Assembly: GCA_900759045.1 (NCBI GenBank)
Contig: CAAETU010000006.1
Location: 1-30,422 of the forward strand
Source: an uncultured Collinsella sp.
GTDB taxonomy: Bacteria > Actinomycetota > Coriobacteriia > Coriobacteriales > Coriobacteriaceae
DNA length: 30,422 nucleotides
Reading direction: 5' to 3'
Shown: positions 1 through 7,051 of the stretch, piece by piece
Layout: each line of letters begins with the position of its first letter
Position numbering within the stretch: the first letter of the stretch is position 1
The notes under the pieces: generated by a model
Told to the model about the DNA's origin: nothing
The model's input: only the letters and a program-made list of their open reading frames with translations
Database searches by the model: none
Made by a program: the position numbers and the translations under genes

Positions 1-101
1 CCCTCGCGGATATGAAGGCTCACGTCGGCCACGGCGTCCTGCGCCTGGTCGCCGCGGCCGAAGCGCTTGGTGAGCCCGCGCGTCTCGAGCATGTAGCCCA
101 T
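1..101 (-). CDS. ABC transporter ATP-binding protein, N-terminal fragment
   Basis: Read leftward from an ATG at 101, the frame stays open to the window edge (33 codons). It gives an N-terminus typical of ABC ATPases: MLETRGLTKRFGRG, then DAVADVSLHIREG. This is the strand around the A-loop region that precedes the Walker A motif, which lies outside the window. An AAAGGA Shine-Dalgarno stands 7 bases before the ATG at 101; a second in-frame ATG at 92 (starting MLETRG) is possible. The protein would be the nucleotide-binding subunit of a transporter. The substrate cannot be judged from this fragment. Confidence 0.75.
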   Translation of the reverse strand, partial: MGYMLETRGLTKRFGRGDQAQDAVADVSLHIRE

Positions 102-122
102 GGGTTCGTCCTTTCTCTTCCG

Positions 123-155
123 GGCGCGCGGGCCGAGTCGCCGTGCCCGCGCGCC
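123..155 (-). repeat. GC-rich inverted repeat in the leader of the ABC gene
   Basis: GGCGCGCGGGC (123-133) and GCCCGCGCGCC (145-155) are perfect 11 bp arms around an 11-base loop. The repeat lies just upstream of the Shine-Dalgarno of the leftward ABC gene, so it could form a hairpin in that gene's leader. No U-tract follows, so a simple terminator is unlikely. A smaller inverted repeat, CACCAT-CC-ATGGTG, lies at 170-183. Any function is inference. Confidence 0.4.
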
Positions 156-253
156 TTGCCTTTCGGGTTCACCATCCATGGTGGGGCGCGTTTCTAACGA
201 AGCCGTAACGGCCGTTGGAGTCTTATATATGTCTGGACTCTCTATGCTCGCGC

Positions 254-282
254 TGGATAGACATCGCTAGAACGGGTATAGT
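254..282 (+). promoter_or_regulatory. Putative sigma-70-type promoter for the first rightward operon
   Basis: TGGATA (254-259, 4 of 6 to the -35 consensus) and TATAGT (277-282, 5 of 6 to the -10) are separated by 17 bases, and the GTG start at 319 lies 36 bases downstream. It is the best-spaced promoter candidate in the gap between the two divergent genes. A 10-base palindrome, AACGGCCGTT, lies at 207-216 and could be an operator for either side. Confidence 0.5.
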
Positions 283-318
283 ATCGAAAGTTTTGTCGTT
301 TACCAGCGGGGGAGTCCT

Positions 319-1023
319 GTGGGCATCAAAAAGAAGATCAAAAAGGAGCTTATCGGCACTTCCGATTACCCGTCGAATAAGATCTTCACGATCTCCAATT
401 TCATTACCTTCACGCGCCTGATCCTCACGCTGGTCTTCCTGTACCTGTTTGTGACGGACAACAACCGTGTCGTCGCCATCGTCATCTATGCCATCGCGGC
501 CTCCACCGACTGGATGGACGGCCAGATTGCCCGCATGACCAAAACGGTCTCGTGGCTCGGCAAGATTATGGATCCCATCTGCGACCGTGCGCTGCTATTT
601 ACCGGCGTACTGGGCCTGGTGGTCCGCGGCGAGCTTCCCATCTGGGTCTGCGTGCTCATCATTGGTCGCGATATCTACCTTGGTATCGGCACGCTCATCG
701 TGCGCCACTATCACCGCCGCCCCATCGACGTCGTCTTTCCCGGCAAGATTGCCACGGCGCTGCTCATGACCGGCTTCTCGCTCATGCTGTTGGGCTTTCC
801 CACTGTGGACGGCTGGCATCTGCTACCCGCAACGCTCACGGCCTTCCCGGGCCTCAACGGCAGCCCGGTACCGCTCGGCATCTTCTTCGTGTATGGCGGC
901 GTCATCTTCTCCATGCTCACCGCTGTCATCTATTCCATTAAGGGTGGAGCGGCCATTAAACAGGCTGTCGCGCATCCCGAGGACGAAGACATCGACTTTC
1001 TTAACCCCGAAATCGAAGACTAA
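319..1023 (+). CDS. CDP-alcohol phosphatidyltransferase family protein
   Basis: A 234-residue integral membrane enzyme of the family that transfers a phosphatidyl group from CDP-diacylglycerol to an alcohol (glycerol phosphate, inositol phosphate or similar). The complete signature D-x2-DG-x2-AR-x8-G-x3-D-x3-D is present: D64, D67, G68, A71, R72, G81, D85, D89. Hydrophobic segments precede and follow it, and the C-terminus is acidic and presumably cytoplasmic. Start is GTG at 319 with GGGGGAG just upstream; no in-frame ATG fits better. It is distinct from the second family member at 21307-21945, which looks like the canonical PgsA. It heads a rightward gene run with FHA and MerR genes; in mycobacteria a pgsA-type gene also lies near garA. 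The acceptor alcohol cannot be told from sequence alone. Confidence 0.88.
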   Translation: MGIKKKIKKELIGTSDYPSNKIFTISNFITFTRLILTLVFLYLFVTDNNRVVAIVIYAIAASTDWMDGQIARMTKTVSWLGKIMDPICDRALLFTGVLGLVVRGELPIWVCVLIIGRDIYLGIGTLIVRHYHRRPIDVVFPGKIATALLMTGFSLMLLGFPTVDGWHLLPATLTAFPGLNGSPVPLGIFFVYGGVIFSMLTAVIYSIKGGAAIKQAVAHPEDEDIDFLNPEIED

Positions 1024-1089
1024 GCCATTGGGGTATGATTACGTACAGTTCATTCTTTGCGGCATGTCCGCGTTAAGTTAGGGGTTGTC

Positions 1090-1524
1090 ATGGACAACAT
1101 GGTTAACAATATGCCTCAGAACGATAAGGCCTCAGACGCCACCTGCGTTTTCCGCGTTCCTTCGAGCGATGTCACCGTTCCCGACCTCATGGCCAACGTG
1201 CACATCACCGCGCCCGTGTTGTCTATCGTCAAGGGCCCGCAAACCGGCGCCGCCTTTGAGCTCGAGGACAATGTGACCACCATCGGCCGCGATCCCGCCA
1301 ACGGCATCTTCCTCAACGACATGACCGTGTCGCGTAGCCACGCGCGCATTATTCGCGAGGGTCTGGGTGCCCGCATCGAGGACCTGGGCTCGCTCAACGG
1401 TACGTGGGTTGACGGCGCTATCGTCAACGGCGCCCCGTTGCACGATGGCTCTTCCGTCCAGATCGGTACGTTTACGCTCATCTACCACGAGAGCACGCCG
1501 GAGCGCATCGAAACCGGTGAGTAG
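1090..1524 (+). CDS. FHA-domain protein, GarA/OdhI-like
   Basis: A 144-residue soluble protein with one FHA phosphothreonine-binding domain at about residues 43-133. The hallmark residues are present: G66-R67, S81-R-S-H84 and N103-G104. A short N-terminal tail carries DATCVFRV (residues 16-23), which resembles the phosphorylated ETTSVFRA tail of GarA/OdhI, with T18 in the place of the second threonine. In that family the phosphorylated tail binds its own FHA domain and switches control of 2-oxoglutarate metabolism. Start is ATG at 1090 with AGGGG five bases upstream; an upstream TTG frame has no ribosome site. The MerR gene follows after three bases, the garA-ftsR arrangement of Actinobacteria. 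FHA identity is certain; the GarA-like role is inferred from tail and neighbour. Confidence 0.88.
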   Translation: MDNMVNNMPQNDKASDATCVFRVPSSDVTVPDLMANVHITAPVLSIVKGPQTGAAFELEDNVTTIGRDPANGIFLNDMTVSRSHARIIREGLGARIEDLGSLNGTWVDGAIVNGAPLHDGSSVQIGTFTLIYHESTPERIETGE

Positions 1525-1527
1525 GGC

Positions 1528-2412
1528 ATGGCCGAACGCAATTATCTGAGTATCGGCCAGGTCGTCAATCTACTTCGAGGCGCATACCCCGATCTTTCGA
1601 ACTCAAAAATTAGATTTCTCGAAGATGAGGGGCTCATCACCCCTCATCGTACGCCTAAGGGATATCGTCAGTACTCCAAAGAGGACGTTGACCGCCTGGA
1701 GGTCATTCTGCACCTCCAGAAGACTCGCTACATGCCGCTCAACGTGATCAAGCAGCGCCTGGAAAACGCCACGGACCTGTCTACGCTCGCCTACGAGGTG
1801 GGCCTGTTGTCCGATGTTCCGCTTAAGACGGAGCCCAAGGAGACCAAGCAAAAGCTGCATCCCATCGAGACGATTCCCGACATGCTCGGTGTTGAGATCT
1901 CGTTTATCCGCTCCCTTGCCGAGAACGATCTTATTCGCATCATCAAGAGCCCGCAGAACCGAGAACTCGTCGATGGCCGAGATTTCCCGATTATCCGTTA
2001 CTGCTCGGAGCTGTCGCGCTTCCACATTGAGCCGCGCAACCTGCGTCAGTACGTATCGTCGGCAAACCGCGAGTCTTCGATGTTTGAGCAGGTTCTCGTG
2101 AGCATGCTCGGCATGGATACCTCCGATGACGAGCGCGACGCCAAGCTCGAGCGCGCTTTTAAGAAGCTGCACGACCTCACCGAGGGTGTGCACACCGCGC
2201 TCCTTAAGAACCGTGTCTTTGAGTCGCTCAATGCCGTGGTCGAGGACGCTGACATCGATGCTCTCGATGAGGAGATCACGCGTTCCGAGTCCACCAAGGC
2301 TAAAAGCGAAGAGACATCTACCTCCGCGGTCCCCGTGCGTGAGGAATCCCTCGTGCAGCCTCTCAAGGTTGTCGCCCCCTCGCACGCAGCCACCGCCAGC
2401 GCGAACAAATAG
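1528..2412 (+). CDS. MerR-family transcriptional regulator, FtsR-like
   Basis: A 294-residue regulator. Residues about 5-75 form a MerR winged helix-turn-helix: LSIGQVVNLL, then KIRFLEDEGLI, then a GYRQYSKEDVDRL wing. The central part (about 105-200) is longer than in metal- or redox-sensing MerR proteins, and no sensor cysteine cluster is seen. The C-terminal 50 residues are low complexity. This shape, and the position three bases behind an FHA gene, match the actinobacterial FtsR/Rv1828 group, whose corynebacterial member activates ftsZ. Start is ATG at 1528, so it is probably translated together with the FHA gene. Family assignment is secure; the ftsZ link is inferred from context and not visible here. 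Confidence 0.88.
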   Translation: MAERNYLSIGQVVNLLRGAYPDLSNSKIRFLEDEGLITPHRTPKGYRQYSKEDVDRLEVILHLQKTRYMPLNVIKQRLENATDLSTLAYEVGLLSDVPLKTEPKETKQKLHPIETIPDMLGVEISFIRSLAENDLIRIIKSPQNRELVDGRDFPIIRYCSELSRFHIEPRNLRQYVSSANRESSMFEQVLVSMLGMDTSDDERDAKLERAFKKLHDLTEGVHTALLKNRVFESLNAVVEDADIDALDEEITRSESTKAKSEETSTSAVPVREESLVQPLKVVAPSHAATASANK

Positions 2413-2450
2413 ACGCTGCCGCAAACCATCCTCTCCTGAAAGGTCACGTC

Positions 2451-2981
2451 ATGTACGACTTCGAATCTCACATCGTCGACATCCCCGACTATCCCGAGCC
2501 CGGAGTCGTCTTTAAGGACATCACGCCGCTCTTTGGTAATCCCGAGGCGTTAAAGGCCATGGTAGATGCCCTGGCCGAGCATTTTGCCGGCATGGGCATC
2601 ACCAAGGTCGTGGGTCCCGAGGCTCGCGGCTTTATGGTCGGCGTGCCCGTGGCCGTCGCCCTGGGCGCTGGCTTTGTGCCCGCACGCAAGCCGGGCAAGC
2701 TGCCGCGCAAGACGGTAAGCGAGAGCTACGAGCTCGAATATGGCACCGACTCTATCGAGATCCACGCCGATGCCATTACCTCTAAAGATACCGTGTTGAT
2801 TCTAGATGACTTGGTCGCGACGGGCGGAACCGTCGAGGCAACAGGTAAACTGGTGCGAGATATGAGCGCAAAGCTTGTGGGTTACGGTTGTATCCTCGAG
2901 CTTGCGTTTCTCAACCCGCGCGAGAAGCTCACGCCTTCCAACGAGGACGTTGAGCTCTTTAGCCTGGTAACGGTGGACTAG
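2451..2981 (+). CDS. apt: Adenine phosphoribosyltransferase
   Basis: A 176-residue cytoplasmic purine-salvage enzyme making AMP from adenine and 5-phosphoribosyl diphosphate. The PRPP-binding motif VLILDDLVATGGT lies at residues 115-127. The N-terminal DIPDYPEPGVVFKDITPL stretch and the ARKPGKLPRKT flexible loop (78-88) are typical of Apt, as is the length. Start is ATG at 2451 with AAAGG seven bases upstream. It lies 38 bases behind the MerR gene and 32 before the NlpC/P60 gene, in the same direction and with no terminator between, so it is probably part of the same transcript. Confidence 0.96.
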   Translation: MYDFESHIVDIPDYPEPGVVFKDITPLFGNPEALKAMVDALAEHFAGMGITKVVGPEARGFMVGVPVAVALGAGFVPARKPGKLPRKTVSESYELEYGTDSIEIHADAITSKDTVLILDDLVATGGTVEATGKLVRDMSAKLVGYGCILELAFLNPREKLTPSNEDVELFSLVTVD

Positions 2982-3013
2982 ACGTTACCCTTAGATACCG
3001 GAAAGGAAGCTCC

Positions 3014-4114
3014 ATGCGCACAGCAAACACGCATAAAAACATGTCACGCTGCGCTGCTACGGCAACCCTCGCTTGTGTTTTGGGCCTGGGCCTCGCGGCT
3101 CCTGCCTATGCCGATACCGCATCCGACCTTGCCGCCGCTCGTACCAAACTCGAGCAGATCGGCACGCAAACCCAGCAAATTCATGAAGAACTCTCCGCAC
3201 AGACGCAGGAGCTTGATCAGACTGCAGGCGAGATCACGCAAAAGCAGCAAGAGATTGCCGAGGGCCAGGCAAAGCTTTCGAGCTACGTTGCCGGTGAGTA
3301 CAAGACCGGCGGTCTGAGTCTCCTTCAGGTTCTGACGGGCGTCGACGATCTGGGCGACATGCTCAACCGTCTGTTCTATTACGGCAAGGTTTCCGACAAG
3401 CAGGCCCAGACCATTCAGGATGTCAAGGACCTTAAGCAGCAGCTCACCGATAAGCAGGCCGAGCAGGAGAAGAACGTCGCCGCGACGCAGAAGAAGGTCG
3501 ACGAGCTCAACGCCCAGCAGGCTGAGGCCCAGAGTGTCGTGAGCTCCCTGGACTCCCAGCTGCAGGCCGAGCTTGCCGCCGAGGCTGAAGCCAACGCAGC
3601 ACTTCAGGCCGGCATTAACGCCAGCACCGCCGAGAAGGCTACGGTGAGCAACGACACCGCCGGTACGACTGAGAACACCAACGATGGCGGCAATACGCCC
3701 GCGCCCACTCCTACGCCCGCTCCGGCCCCTACGCCGCAGCCCGCCCCGGCTCCGGCTCCGACGCCTTCCGCACCGAACCAGTCTGTTGACGGCGGCTCCG
3801 TTGTTTCGCGTGCCTACAGCAAGCTGGGTTGCGCTTATTCCTGGGGCGGCATTGGACCGGACAGCTTTGACTGCTCCGGTTTTGTAAGCTACTGTCTCAC
3901 GGGCCGCTACTGCCGTCTGGGCACCACCGGCACCTTCATGGGTTGGACCCGCGTGTCCGACCCGCAACCGGGCGATGTCGTGGTTAACTCCTACCATACT
4001 GGCATCTATATCGGTAATGGTCAGATGATCCATGCTTCCGACTACAAGACGGGCGTCATCATCAGCTCCGTCGCAGCCGGCATGAACAACAACTACATTT
4101 TCGTGCGCTACTAA
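3014..4114 (+). CDS. Secreted coiled-coil NlpC/P60 peptidoglycan endopeptidase
   Basis: A 366-residue exported cell-wall hydrolase. Residues 1-33 are a signal peptide with an AYA-D cleavage site. Residues about 35-200 are a long Gln/Glu/Ala-rich coiled coil like the PcsB/RipA N-terminal domain. Residues about 228-254 are a Pro/Thr/Ala repeat linker, and 260-366 an NlpC/P60 domain. The catalytic triad is visible: C287 in DCSGF, H328 in YHTGIYIG and H340 in MIHAS. Such enzymes cut the D-Glu to diamino acid bond of stem peptides, and the coiled coil usually keeps the enzyme inactive until a partner such as FtsEX binds. Start is ATG at 3014 with AAGGAA upstream. It is the last gene of the rightward run and is followed by a strong terminator. 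Confidence 0.93.
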   Translation: MRTANTHKNMSRCAATATLACVLGLGLAAPAYADTASDLAAARTKLEQIGTQTQQIHEELSAQTQELDQTAGEITQKQQEIAEGQAKLSSYVAGEYKTGGLSLLQVLTGVDDLGDMLNRLFYYGKVSDKQAQTIQDVKDLKQQLTDKQAEQEKNVAATQKKVDELNAQQAEAQSVVSSLDSQLQAELAAEAEANAALQAGINASTAEKATVSNDTAGTTENTNDGGNTPAPTPTPAPAPTPQPAPAPAPTPSAPNQSVDGGSVVSRAYSKLGCAYSWGGIGPDSFDCSGFVSYCLTGRYCRLGTTGTFMGWTRVSDPQPGDVVVNSYHTGIYIGNGQMIHASDYKTGVIISSVAAGMNNNYIFVRY

Positions 4115-4138
4115 GTCACTCTGTATAGCAAACGAATG

Positions 4139-4177
4139 TGAACCTCGTGGCCTTTGGGCTGCGAGGTTCATTTATTT
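4139..4177 (+). terminator. Rho-independent terminator after the NlpC/P60 gene
   Basis: TGAACCTCG (4139-4147) pairs with CGAGGTTCA (4162-4170). The stem can extend inward through two G-U pairs and GCC/GGC to a TTTG loop, and TTTATTTG follows. It lies 25 bases after the stop and closes the 319-4114 gene run. Confidence 0.82.
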
Positions 4178-4232
4178 GTGACCGTGCTCCATACATGACC
4201 CCAATGAGCTAGTTTTCAATACTAGATGCACG

Positions 4233-4260
4233 TTTCAAAGGTAAGCAAGATGGCTATAAT
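4233..4260 (+). promoter_or_regulatory. Putative promoter of degV
   Basis: A perfect -10, TATAAT, at 4255-4260 is preceded 16 bases earlier by a weak TTTCAA (4233-4238). The ATG of degV lies 30 bases downstream, leaving a short leader with an AGAAAGGA ribosome site at 4276-4283. The -10 is convincing; the -35 is weak. Confidence 0.6.
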
Positions 4261-4289
4261 AAATGAGAAACATCTAGAAAGGACCCTCT

Positions 4290-5156
4290 ATGAGCTGGGC
4301 ACTTATCTCCGATTCGAGCTGCAACCTCCGCGATTGGCAACCGACCGCGCCCCATACCACCTTTGCATTTGCACCCCTCAAAATTCGAGTGGGGGAGCGC
4401 GAGTTCGTCGATGACCTCACGCTCGATGTTCACGAACTCAATTGCGCCGTGCAGGCGGAGTCGAGCGCTTCTTCGAGCGCCTGTCCGAGCGTAGGCGAGT
4501 GGACCGAACTCTTTAGGCTTGCCGACAAGACGATTTGCATGCCCATCTCCGAGGGAGTCTCGGGAAGCTACAATGCCGCGGCCACCGCACGTGACATGGT
4601 GCTTGCCGAGGAGCCGGACCGTCAGATTCATTTGGTTAACTCGCGAGCCGCAGGTGGCAAAATGGATTTGATCTTCCTGCTGTTCGACCGCTATCTTGCA
4701 AGCAACCCAGATGCCTCCTTTGAGGACGCCTGCGCCTATTTCGATAGCTTGGAGCAGAACAGCAAGATCCTCTTTAGTTTGTGCAATTACGAAAACCTTG
4801 CGAAGGCCGGACGTATCCCTAAGGCGGCCGGCGTTATTGCTAACAAGCTCAATATCCGCATTTTGGGCACGGCGAGCGAAGCGGGCAAAATTGAACTCGT
4901 TGGTCACACCCGCGGCGAAAAGAAGATGCTCACCAAGATTGTCGACACCATGGAGGCCGAAGGCTTTACTGGCGGCGAGGTCGTAATCGACCATGTCGAA
5001 AATGAGGCGGGCGCCCAGGCACTTGCCAGCCGCATTGTGGAGCATTGGCCCGGTTCCAAGACCATCATCATGCCCTGCAACGGACTGGATTCATACTATG
5101 CCGAGATGCACGGGCTCATTATCGGCTACGGCATGGTCGTTGCTTCGGGCCGATAA
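4290..5156 (+). CDS. DegV-family fatty-acid-binding protein
   Basis: A 288-residue protein of the DegV/FakB fold, which buries a single fatty acid and in characterised members presents it to the kinase FakA for phosphorylation. The N-terminal WALISDSSCNL strand and serine loop, the fatty-acid-contacting ISEGVSGSYNAA segment (about residues 90-101), and the ILGTASEAGKI and HVENEAGAQ blocks fit the family and its usual length. Start is ATG at 4290 with AGAAAGGA six bases upstream. It has its own promoter and terminator, so it is probably a single-gene transcript. No fakA-like gene is in the window. Which lipid it binds cannot be read from sequence. Confidence 0.88.
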   Translation: MSWALISDSSCNLRDWQPTAPHTTFAFAPLKIRVGEREFVDDLTLDVHELNCAVQAESSASSSACPSVGEWTELFRLADKTICMPISEGVSGSYNAAATARDMVLAEEPDRQIHLVNSRAAGGKMDLIFLLFDRYLASNPDASFEDACAYFDSLEQNSKILFSLCNYENLAKAGRIPKAAGVIANKLNIRILGTASEAGKIELVGHTRGEKKMLTKIVDTMEAEGFTGGEVVIDHVENEAGAQALASRIVEHWPGSKTIIMPCNGLDSYYAEMHGLIIGYGMVVASGR

Positions 5157-5175
5157 AATCCAACTAAACAAAAAC

Positions 5176-5217
5176 ACGGGCGGGACAAAGTGTCTGATGA
5201 CTCTTTGTCCCGCCCGT
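5176..5217. terminator. Bidirectional terminator between convergent degV and DUF1836 genes
   Basis: ACGGGCGGGACAAAG (5176-5190) and CTTTGTCCCGCCCGT (5203-5217) form a perfect 15 bp stem with a 12-base loop. On the leftward strand the stem is followed by a T-rich run (complement of AAACAAAAAC at 5167-5176); on the rightward strand the tail is weaker. Both flanking genes end within 20 bases of it. Confidence 0.88.
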
Positions 5218-5229
5218 CTTGTACGTCGG

Positions 5230-5841
5230 CTAGCTATTAAACCCGTTGAACTTTAGGTAGCTCATTAGATACGCCTTCGATACAAAAGACGATACCGCGC
5301 TGCGTACGAGCAGCGACTCGCGTGTGACCTGATGAGCCGTATCGGGTACAGGAACCTGCTCAATGGAAAAAGCCGCGCGAATCGATGCCTCGAGCTGATC
5401 AATCACATAATCAAAGGCGGTCGGTGCATCATAGCTCAGGCGCTGAATGTTAAAGAGTGCCTGAACCGCTGCGATGGGCAGCACCTGCTTAAAGATACAA
5501 ATGGAGATGAGACGCGCAATCTGCTCGCGACCATATTGCTTTTTAACCGGAGCGGGAACGAGGCCGACCTTTACGTAGTTATTGATCATCGATGGCGTAA
5601 TGACGGGCTGCTCCACACAAATCGAAAGCGGCTCCATCCACTGCGCAACATATTCGATAACCTGATCACGATAGAGCGATACGTTAGGCAGCTGGTCATA
5701 GCGCGGCAGGCTCAACGCGTTGAGTTTACGCACCGTATCGGACTGAATAAATGCATCCGGCAGCACCGTCGGCTGAATATCCTCCGGCTTAATGCCGACC
5801 GATGTATCGGACATCGGGATAACATGTTTGACGTGGTTCAT
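5230..5841 (-). CDS. DUF1836 domain protein, probable MerR-like regulator
   Basis: A 203-residue protein whose central part has the DUF1836 signature: LPNVSLYRDQVIEYVAQW, then TPSMINNYVKVGLVP, KKQYGREQIARLI and FKQVLPIAAVQALF. The MINNYVK/REQIARLI section resembles a MerR-type helix-turn-helix, so DNA binding is likely, though the target and signal of the family are not known to me. Start is ATG at 5841, four bases after a perfect GGAGG; the open frame upstream lacks a ribosome site. A palindrome overlaps its own promoter, which suggests autoregulation. It converges with degV; whether the two are functionally linked is unknown. Confidence 0.8.
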   Translation of the reverse strand: MNHVKHVIPMSDTSVGIKPEDIQPTVLPDAFIQSDTVRKLNALSLPRYDQLPNVSLYRDQVIEYVAQWMEPLSICVEQPVITPSMINNYVKVGLVPAPVKKQYGREQIARLISICIFKQVLPIAAVQALFNIQRLSYDAPTAFDYVIDQLEASIRAAFSIEQVPVPDTAHQVTRESLLVRSAVSSFVSKAYLMSYLKFNGFNS

Positions 5842-5860
5842 CAGAGGCCTCCGTTCGTTT

Positions 5861-5886
5861 ACTATATTGTATTCTAGATAATCTAG
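5861..5886 (-). promoter_or_regulatory. Promoter with palindromic operator candidate for the DUF1836 gene
   Basis: On the leftward strand TATAGT (5866-5861) is a good -10, 20 bases before the start codon. Just upstream, within the -35/-10 spacer, lies a perfect 13-base palindrome, CTAGATAATCTAG (5874-5886). No good -35 is seen, which fits a regulated promoter. Binding by the DUF1836 protein itself is inference. Confidence 0.5.
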
Positions 5887-5913
5887 TTTTGCATACCACA
5901 TTGCCGCTAAGTA

Positions 5914-5955
5914 AAAGTGGTTGGACAGCACATTGACGCACCGTCCAACCACTTT
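5914..5955 (-). terminator. Rho-independent terminator of trxB
   Basis: AAAGTGGTTGGAC (5914-5926) and GTCCAACCACTTT (5943-5955) form a perfect 13 bp stem around a 16-base loop. Read leftward it ends in TTTTACTT, about 40 bases beyond the trxB stop and upstream of the DUF1836 promoter, so it separates the two leftward genes. Confidence 0.85.
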
Positions 5956-5995
5956 GTTTAAAGATAGCAACCTTACATAAGATATATTATCGTAC

Positions 5996-6934
5996 TTATC
6001 CGCGTAGAAAAGCGTATGCGCTGGTAGCCGCTATGGCTCCGTCCGAAACGGCGGTCACAACTTGACGTAAACGCTTGGAGCGGATATCGCCGGCGGCAAA
6101 TAAGCCAGGCGTGCGGGTGGCCATCGATTCGTCGGTCACAATACCGCCGTCGGGTGCCAGATCTACCAGATGCTCTACAAGCTCGGTATGGGGCTGCGTG
6201 CCAGCAAAGACAAAAATGCCAAACGAACCAGGATCAAAGGACTCGGAATAAGTGCCACCCGTAGCGTTGTCCTTAAAGGTGATAGTCGTGGGCATGGCCT
6301 CGCCCGAAAGTTCCACAATACTAGTTTGGTACCTAACTGAAATATTATCTTTTGCGAGCACCTTTTGAACTACGCCATCGGGAGCACGGAACTGATCGCG
6401 GCGCAAGACGATGCTCACGCTGCTGGCGATTTCTGACAAGAACAGGGCTTCCTCGCAGGCAGCATTACCGCCACCGATGACAAAGACCTGTTTACCGCGA
6501 AAGAACATGCCATCGCACGTCGCGCAATAAGAAACGCCACGACCGCGATACGTATCCTCGCCAACAAAACCAGCAGATCGCGGCGTGGCACCCATGCAAG
6601 CGATAACGCTCGAGGCCAGCGTATCGCCCATATCGTGATGCACCGTAAACAGCGCCACATCCGCATCGTAATCGATACCCACAACCATGCTCCATGCAAC
6701 CTGTGCTCCCAGGCCCTCTGCATGTTGCTGAAACCGCTCGCCGAGTTCGGCGCCACTCAAGAGCGGAATGCCCGGATAGTTCTCGACCTCATTGGTTGTG
6801 GCGATCTGTCCTCCCGACATACCTTGCTCAATCACGGTCGTCGTTAGGTTGGCGCGCGCCGCGTAAATGGCTGCAGCATAGCCCGCAGGCCCGCCGCCGA
6901 TAATCGCAACATCGATCGGCTGATGAGTAGTCAT
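5996..6934 (-). CDS. trxB: Thioredoxin-disulfide reductase
   Basis: A 312-residue flavoprotein that passes electrons from NADPH to thioredoxin. The N-terminal FAD-binding GGGPAG (13-18) follows VAIIG. The redox-active motif C137-A-T-C140 lies in YCATCDG. An NADPH-binding GGGNAA (154-159) follows FVI, and the C-terminal FAD motif is PGLFAAGDIR. Length is standard. Start is ATG at 6934 with AGGAGGT upstream; a much longer upstream reading frame runs through the divergent gene and is rejected. The gene is divergent from the glycosyltransferase at 7052 and ends at its own terminator. No thioredoxin gene is nearby. Confidence 0.95.
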   Translation of the reverse strand: MTTHQPIDVAIIGGGPAGYAAAIYAARANLTTTVIEQGMSGGQIATTNEVENYPGIPLLSGAELGERFQQHAEGLGAQVAWSMVVGIDYDADVALFTVHHDMGDTLASSVIACMGATPRSAGFVGEDTYRGRGVSYCATCDGMFFRGKQVFVIGGGNAACEEALFLSEIASSVSIVLRRDQFRAPDGVVQKVLAKDNISVRYQTSIVELSGEAMPTTITFKDNATGGTYSESFDPGSFGIFVFAGTQPHTELVEHLVDLAPDGGIVTDESMATRTPGLFAAGDIRSKRLRQVVTAVSDGAIAATSAYAFLRG

Positions 6935-6987
6935 GAAAAGACCTCCTGTCGAAAGATTGGCGCTCTTTGCGCTCATACCCAAATTTA

Positions 6988-7015
6988 TGCGAACGTGACA
7001 CTCATGCACTACAAT
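6988..7015 (+). promoter_or_regulatory. Weak promoter candidate for the glycosyltransferase gene
   Basis: TACAAT at 7010-7015 is a good -10 match located 37 bases before the ATG at 7052. The sequence 16 bases upstream, TGCGAA, is a poor -35. GGGGAG at 7040-7045 is the ribosome site. Only the -10 is persuasive. Confidence 0.3.
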
Positions 7016-7051
7016 GATTCTCTGTGAAACAAAGATGAAGGGGAGATATCG

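Noticed and set aside
5914..5955. Small RNA gene in the trxB-DUF1836 gap
   Set aside because: The hairpin with its T-rich leftward tail, 40 bases after trxB, is explained by a terminator.
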